A stretch of 64,000 bases of DNA from Distichodus sexfasciatus (lineage: Eukaryota; Chordata; Actinopteri; Characiformes; Distichodontidae). Position numbers and translations under genes: made by a program. The notes beneath the pieces were generated by a model. That model was given only the letters and a program-made list of their open reading frames with translations. It made no database searches and was not told where the DNA came from. Numbering within the stretch: the stretch's first letter is position 1; the number at the start of each line of letters is the position of its first letter. Positions 58,261 to 64,000 of the stretch are shown here, piece after piece. The stretch is taken from assembly GCA_032718565.1 (NCBI GenBank), contig JAVGVS010000001.1:7205162-7269161 (forward strand), given 5' to 3'.

Positions 58261-59393
58261 CTTGACACTGAGGTGGATCAAATATCACCAGTTTGCGTGC
58301 AAATGCTTACTTAGGGAGACGGTGTTCCTAAATATGTGCAAGAAAGAAATATATCTGCTCCAGGTAAGCGGCAGAGCCACGGTAACTAATTACTCTGTTC
58401 TATTTTTTCCATCCCCTACTGTCACAGTTGCCCCTAAGTGGTCACGGCTGATTTATTTAGATGAGTTTTAACAGGGCAAGCACTATGACAAATTTATGTT
58501 TTGGCTGCAGGAAAATGGCAGCGATCACAAAACTACAAAACATCAAAACAGACGGGACTGTGTCTTAGAGGGCTCTAGACGCCTGGGATCCTGCAGCTGA
58601 AGACGTGCAAGAGTCGTGTGGTGCTGGCAAGCACAGAGACAGAAGCACAAATCAATGGCTGACTTCTTTTTTCTACCTTCCTTTCTGTCTGCTACCCTCC
58701 TCTCTACATCTGTATCTCCATCCACCCTCCCAGCATCCTCACGCGTTCTGCCCGGTAAATAAATGCAAGTCACTCTCCTTGTGTGCCCTCCTGAAAATTC
58801 AAACATGATGTTCTGCCCTCTGCTGCACCCTCTCCCACCTGGGCTGCTCAGCAACTAAGGCCACAATTAGCATCACAGCAGCTAAAGAGGACCACTTGAC
58901 CCACAATGCCTCTCTCACTCTCTCTATCCTCCGAGCACAAGACTCGCTCCAGCTCTCACACTGCACTCCACTGTCACTCCCTCACTCGTTCCCTCTCCTT
59001 TCACAGCACCTGCTCAGTCATGAGGAAAATACTTAGAGATACACAGCAATAATTTGACAGTAAAGGGTGAGTCAGTGAGTGACTTAGACCTTGCCAGAGA
59101 TCAGGGCAATGAAATCAGCACGTTTGAGACCTGAGGCTGGTTTTCTGCTCAAGAGGGGAAATAGCAAGCCCTAAGCAGTTAAATGTAGGAATGGTTGGCA
59201 ACAATGTCACTTATAAGACAAGTATATTAACGCCATCAAAGAGCAAGAACAGAAGATCCTCAGTCATGAAGCAGCAAGATTTAAATCAATCAGAACTAAA
59301 CTGAGTAAGATATTTTGAGTCTTTAAGAAATGGTGACCAGCCAAGACTTTTCCAAAATGAAAAAAATGGGGATAGGGAAAATTATAATAAATG
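58261..59393. other. Intergenic sequence, C/T-rich in part, no gene seen
   Basis: Pyrimidine-rich patches lie at about 58,660-58,760 and 58,900-59,005. The 103-codon minus frame at 58543-58854 is basic and low-complexity because it reads the opposite strand of the C/T tract. No gene recognised. Confidence 0.5.
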
Positions 59394-59698
59394 ATTTTAA
59401 CAAACAGGCGGTGGAGTTTGCAAGCTCTCCCCATGTTCATATGGGTTTCCGCCGGGGGCTACAGTTTCCACCAAGAGTCCAAAAGTTTGCAATATATGTT
59501 AATTGGCCCTGTAAGGTGTGAATGAGAGTGTGATTGTGTGAGTGTGTGTGCCCTGCGGTGTGTTGGTGCTGGCCCAGGGTTGGTCCTCGTCTTGCGCCCG
59601 TAGTTCCCGGGACAGGCTCCGGTCACCCCCAAACCCCTGCATCCCTGCGACCCCGGTTGGGATTAAGCGGTTTGGATAATGAATAAATTTTAACAAAC
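59394..59698 (+). repeat. SINE (family 1) lacking its promoter boxes, with 12-bp target-site duplication
   Basis: The direct repeat ATTTTAACAAAC flanks the element (59394-59405 and 59687-59698). Inside, the head AGGCGGTGG jumps straight to GTTTGCAAGCTCTCCCC, which in the full-length copy at 45,442 lies about 80 bases further on. The A and B boxes are therefore missing by an internal deletion. The rest, through TTAATTGGCCCTG, CCCTGCGGTGTGTTGG and GGGATTAAGCGGTTTGGATA, is intact. The perfect duplication implies a young insertion. Confidence 0.88.
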
Positions 59699-59736
59699 TG
59701 ATTTAACATTTACATTTATACTTTTCCTAATTACGA

Positions 59737-59873
59737 GGACAGTCTCTCTGGAGAAACCTGAGGTTCAAGGACATACTCAGCTGGTAGTGCTGCCTGTAAG
59801 ATAGAGCTGGATTTCAATCTATGAGCTCTTGGTCAATAGAGAGTATCCTACCAGTAAACCACCAACATCCCAC
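59737..59873 (-). repeat. Degenerate core-SINE, minus orientation
   Basis: In reverse complement the segment begins GGGATGTTGGTGGTTTACTG, with a near A box (TGGTTTACTGG). It has a B-box-like TAGATTGAAATCC about 35 bases on, and a 3' part with TTGAACCTCAGG and GAGAGACTGTCCTCGTAAT. The order matches the copies at 44,796 and 63,801 but with many substitutions. Confidence 0.45.
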
Positions 59874-60319
59874 TTATAAAAAGGATAAGACAACCGGCCA
59901 ATGAGATAAGATCATTATAAAAATAAATAAAATGAGTTGTAATTATATGACAAAAACAAGGCAAAACATTAATATTATCTGTAACAATCAGGTTAAAAAG
60001 CACCAGTTTCCATCATTATCTTGGTTCAACTATACCAAAAGCATGTCCATTGTCTTAAAGCTAAAATTAATATGCATAAAATACAGTCGTGTCACTGCAG
60101 CAAGCAACATTATTTACTTGCCAAATCCTATTTAATGCCCTCTGATTAAAGAGATAAACAATGAAATCCAGCAAGCCATGGTCACACTGCCAAAGGTTTT
60201 ATAGTGCAGACAATTTACTGTGACTATTTTAAAGTAAAGAATCACAAAAACTAGATATGTAACAGTTAAAAATCACTTTCATGATGTGATGAGGACAAAT
60301 CTTGTTCAACAGTTTTTAT
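59874..60319. other. AT-rich intergenic sequence
   Basis: Unique AT-rich sequence; nothing recognised. Confidence 0.5.
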
Positions 60320-61060
60320 TATTAAATGCTTTATTCATATGTGGGATTGCACATGTGCTGTAAGCTTAGATGCAGCAACATGGATCTTGCAGCAGATCGG
60401 CTGCCTGTGTGCTCTCACTCTCTGATGGTGATAATGAGTGTTACTGCTGAGTTTGAGCAGCCATTTGAAATATGCACCTTAATGAGTGTCCTTGCCTCCA
60501 CCTTTCCAAGGCTGGCATGGACCTGGGGTCACCCTCCGCAATCCCACTCAAGCTTCCACAGCTATCATTTGGGAAGTAGAGGAAGAGACTCCACTCCTGG
60601 CTGACAGCGTAATTAATGACTTGACATGCATGAGTGGCACATGAGTTCAGCTAAAGAGCGCCAGAGCTGCTTTTGCAGTGGTGGAAGGAGAAAGGTTCTG
60701 CTTAATTATAATGATATGGCATTTTGGCACATTCGATAAATCACAGCACAGGTGAGAGAGACAATAGCAGATGATGCAGCTGCAGGCAGTGATGGCTAAA
60801 TGATGGCAGAGGAAGAGAGACGAGAAGACAAGCACCTCATTATGCGAAAATGTCCAACTGCTAGATAATTGCACATCAAAGATAAAAATAAGCCTCTGAC
60901 TGAGAATATGAAATGCAAAACCAGGCCACCTACAGTACCGACAATAAATCTGAACTGGGCTCAGACACGATTCATTGGATTCATCATAAATTTTTCTTAA
61001 GTCCAAAAGTTTCAGATTTATGATTATGGCCAAGTTTGTTCATTACGTAGAGATACTATT
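60320..61060. promoter_or_regulatory. Candidate enhancer block with homeodomain site
   Basis: GC-balanced sequence containing TAATTAATGAC at 60610-60620 directly followed by TTGACATGCATGAG, and E-box-like CACATGTG near 60351. The 92-codon plus and 128-codon minus frames lack recognisable domains. The palindromic TAATTA core in a well-structured block makes this one of the stronger regulatory candidates. Confidence 0.32.
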
Positions 61061-62420
61061 TCTCATCTTGCATTTGGATAAGAGTAGAAGATGACCGCTG
61101 CCAAAATTTATAGCTTTGAGATCAATTAAATGGTGCATAAATCAATAAATGTTGCTAGCCGGGTGACTTGCCAGCGGAACTCATTTCCGTCATATGCCAA
61201 GAGCTGAAAAGCGGCCAGAGATCCTTTCAAGCCAATCTGTTTACTCCAATATACCTCCACAGCTTCAAGATCACAGCATTGCTTTGATGTCTGTCATGAG
61301 CCATGTACAGTCCCCCATCACAGGCAATCTGATAAGTGAATTATCCGTCTTCAGATCCAGACCCTGATAACTACGCAGTTCCTGCTCTTCAGGATATCAT
61401 TTAGGAGAGGTGAACCGTAAACAGGGGGCATTAACTATCTGATCCTGCCATCTCCACTGCTAACTTCTAATAACAGCAGAGATGTTACAAGAGAGGTCAC
61501 TCAACACGCATGAAGATTGCAGATACGTTAGCTCACGGCATTATGGGAGTCAGTTGTTCTAAGACAGGGTCGACTGAGAAGTTGAGTCAAGTCACAGAAA
61601 AACCTCAGCCTGCAACAGCCACACTGCAGAGAGACGGTCACACTGAGATGAAAGGGAGCAGAATTTCTGTGGTGACTCACAAGATTTCAAGGACAAAAAA
61701 AAGTGAGTTTGCTTCCCCACTGACATCAGTCCATGACCATAAGGGAGTAGAAGGCTTAGCTTCGTCTTTGCCTCAAAACACGAGGTCAAGGCTGAGGTCA
61801 CACTTAATTGAAAGTAACTTCACTTAAACCGGTGACAGACTGTACCTTAATTGATTACGTTTATGCTCTTGAATAATCAAAAGGATATCAGGTAAACGTG
61901 ACATGAGTCATTAAATCCACACACAGCTCCCGCGAAGACGTTGCGGAAGGTAACCTTTTTATTTATTCCTCTCAGTGCTCATTTGCAGTGGCCTGGATGA
62001 GAGGGAGAAAGAGAGAGAGAGTGAGAGAGAAGTGTACACCCAGAGGGCGAACTTGAAAGAGATTAGTCTAATTTCAAGCAAACAGCACAGAGAGTGAGTG
62101 CTAGTGTTATCTCGCACTTGAAAAAAAGAGAGCTTTACAGCCAGAGATATGGGGCAGAATTAAGGCATTATTAATTGCACAGGCAAATTAAAAGGACCCC
62201 AGAAAGTGACCTTCTTTAATATGGACGAGGCATGAGAACAAAATATGTCTTAATCTTCTCAGCACTGCTTAGATAAATGTCACGAATATCTATCACCTCA
62301 ATTAACCACACAGAGAAAGCTGTCGGAGTCTAATTCTTTGTATGACGAGAGCCTGACACAAGGAGGTTTATACCTCTCTCTTTTCCTCAGAATTTCTGTT
62401 GCAGAACAATGGCACAGAAG
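61061..62420. promoter_or_regulatory. Complex region, candidate enhancer cluster
   Basis: Sub-blocks at about 61,130-61,450 and 62,140-62,400 are complex and motif-rich. The second has TTATTAATTGCACAGGCAAA near 62169, combining a homeodomain core with a C/EBP-like TTGCAC. A GA microsatellite (62008-62031) separates them. The 105-codon frame at 61510-61827 is Ser/Thr/Lys-rich with no domain. Confidence 0.3.
62008..62031. repeat. GA microsatellite
   Basis: Interrupted GA run (AGAGAGAGAGAGTGAGAGAG). Simple repeat. Confidence 0.9.
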
Positions 62421-63789
62421 GCAGCACGGCTTATTCTGTGCTTTCTACCTTTGTATAAATATACAGAGATCTACCTTTTGAGGCACCGCTGTTAACCAAA
62501 CATGACATAAGAAGCTTTAGGTTATAGAAGAATGAAGCTGCCTAACATAGACATCTCATGTAAGAAATACAAAAGAAAAGTGGAACAGAACTATGAGATC
62601 TTTTTTAATGCCATTTCCTTAATATCAGCTAAAAGATTTCCTTCAGGTAGAAACACTGCTGATTCTACAGGTATTGTATGTTTTCATCCCGCAGACCGTA
62701 CTTAGTATTGCACTTAGTTTCTTAAAACTAAGCAATTTGGACCTACCAAAAGGCATTGAGGTAGGATGTTTGTTGAATATTTACTGAAATTATAGTTATA
62801 GTTTTGGGAGAAAAGCTTCAAATGTAATATTTAGAACATCTCACCAATTTCATCTAGTTTCTACAGGTTAATACTTTCCTAATGTGTGTCTCCTTGCAAA
62901 AACTGTTTGGTCACATTCTTATGTTCACATACATAAGAATTAAACAAATATATGTTTGAAGTTTTAAATAATCATATTGACTATGTCAACTCCCAGCCCT
63001 AAATATTTGGTATACTTAATTATAATTAACTATTAACAATGAATTCATTCATAATAATAATTTATATATTTATTATTTTAAATGAAAAGAATGCTATGCA
63101 ACAGGTTAGAATCCATCTTGACACCAGCATAGCAACACTGTGGTCACCCTTTGGACTATTCTGCATTAGCTCACAAAAGCTTTCACTAAAAGTGTTCCAA
63201 CGTTATCAGTGTTATGTTAGCAAGTTTTATTATAGACTACATTTTCCCACATAAGCTATCCACGGGCACCGTTTGGTGAACATGTGTGGTACATACGCTT
63301 GGCTTTTCCCTCATTTAAGTACACACAGACAGATGGTAAGTGCCCTGATTGGAACCACGTCATGTGTGGTCGCTCGTCTAGACGTAGCTGTATGTGACCT
63401 TCCACAAGGGCTCTAAGAGCAACAGTAAGAGCAGATTCAGGTTGGCACTGGGTGCCAAATATGCATCTTCAAAGTGCCAATCTGGTACCAGCGTCTTATG
63501 CATTACTGATGGAGGTTGTTGAGTCTGACCAGTGTTAACAGCCTGTCATATTCCAAAACAACATAGACAACCATAAGACAAATGATCTGTCTAAGAAACA
63601 CAAAACACCCCTGAACAAAAAAGCTAAAAATGATACAAAACAGATTGAAAGATGGTTCCTGATGGCCATTTGTTGAGTATTAGTGTTCACGAACTCTGAA
63701 CACTGCATATCAATTATTTAGATAGAAAACACAGAGAAATTCCATAACTTTACACATAATAAATAAAGAGCACAATATGTGCACAGACA
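62421..63789. other. Intergenic sequence, no gene seen
   Basis: Mostly AT-rich unique sequence. A more balanced patch lies at 63,250-63,530. No gene or transposon recognised. Confidence 0.5.
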
Positions 63790-63979
63790 TTAAGAGACTT
63801 GGTGGTGGTCTAGTGGCATGCTCATTTATAAAACAAGGGTTTGTGGGTATGATTCTGGCTGTATGCTCCAGCAATACCACCACTGAGCCCCAAGTTGCTG
63901 AAGGAAGACTGTTCATGTAATTAAGTTGCTCTGGATAAGAACATCTGATATACACCATAAATGTGTATGTTAAAGACTT
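63790..63979 (+). repeat. tRNA-derived core-SINE (V-SINE/HE1-like) with decayed target-site duplication
   Basis: The element (63801-63969) has an exact A box, TGGTCTAGTGG (about 63806-63816). A B-box-like GGGTATGATTC follows at about 63846-63856. The core holds CACTGAGCCCCAAGTTGCTG and the 3' part TTGCTCTGGATAAGAACATC, the conserved LINE-related tail. Flanking TTAAGAGACTT (63790-63800) and TTAAAGACTT (63970-63979) differ by one base gap and are probably the target duplication. Confidence 0.65.
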
Positions 63980-64000
63980 CGAAAGAGCCAAGCTAACAGT

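Noticed and set aside
60647..61033. 128-codon minus-strand open frame
   Set aside because: No recognisable domain; Cys/Leu/Ile-rich translation of AT-leaning DNA and no exon structure.
1..64000. Bacterial-type features (operons, ribosome binding sites, CRISPR)
   Set aside because: Repeat content and composition are vertebrate. No regularly spaced direct repeats with unique spacers and no dense long ORFs exist.

Overview
The window looks like non-coding vertebrate DNA, most probably from a teleost fish. I found no cellular protein-coding exon, rRNA or tRNA gene, operon or CRISPR array that I can support. The longest open frames are about 165 codons, have no recognisable domain, and match what chance gives in 64 kb. 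The fish assignment rests on the repeats: a long-TIR Tc1-like transposon, tRNA-derived SINEs with fish-type central cores and a GGATAATGAATGAATG-type tail, and fish-type LINE 3' ends. An otocephalan (catfish, characin or herring side) is a guess from the SINE types and is not proven.

Layout. From 1 to 23 kb the DNA is mostly single-copy. AT-rich stretches alternate with moderately GC-rich, CpG-containing blocks carrying homeodomain, MEF2, TCF/LEF, GATA, SOX and CTCF-like motifs. SINE pieces lie at 2.4, 8.2 to 8.4 and 9.8 kb. At 23.4 to 24.95 kb there is a nest of transposons: a hAT-like element and a 5'-truncated LINE appear to sit inside an older MITE-like element. A nearly complete but dead Tc1-like transposon occupies 26,924-28,513. 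A 49-bp near-perfect inverted repeat forms a hairpin at 32,238-32,365. An older, frameshifted Tc1-like transposase fossil lies at about 34,310-34,930. SINE and LINE remnants cluster at 40.7, 44.8 to 45.8, 47.9, 59.4 to 59.9 and 63.8 kb. Two of these SINEs keep exact target-site duplications.

Interpretation. A gene-free stretch of this length, with many sharp blocks dense in developmental transcription-factor motifs between AT-rich spacers, is what the gene deserts around vertebrate developmental regulators look like. That is inference from texture and motifs; no alignment could be made. The candidate regulatory blocks are therefore given low confidence and are meant as targets for comparison with other fish genomes. 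The transposon calls are much firmer because their structural hallmarks (terminal inverted repeats, TA flanks, A and B boxes, target-site duplications, transposase and reverse-transcriptase motifs) can be read directly.
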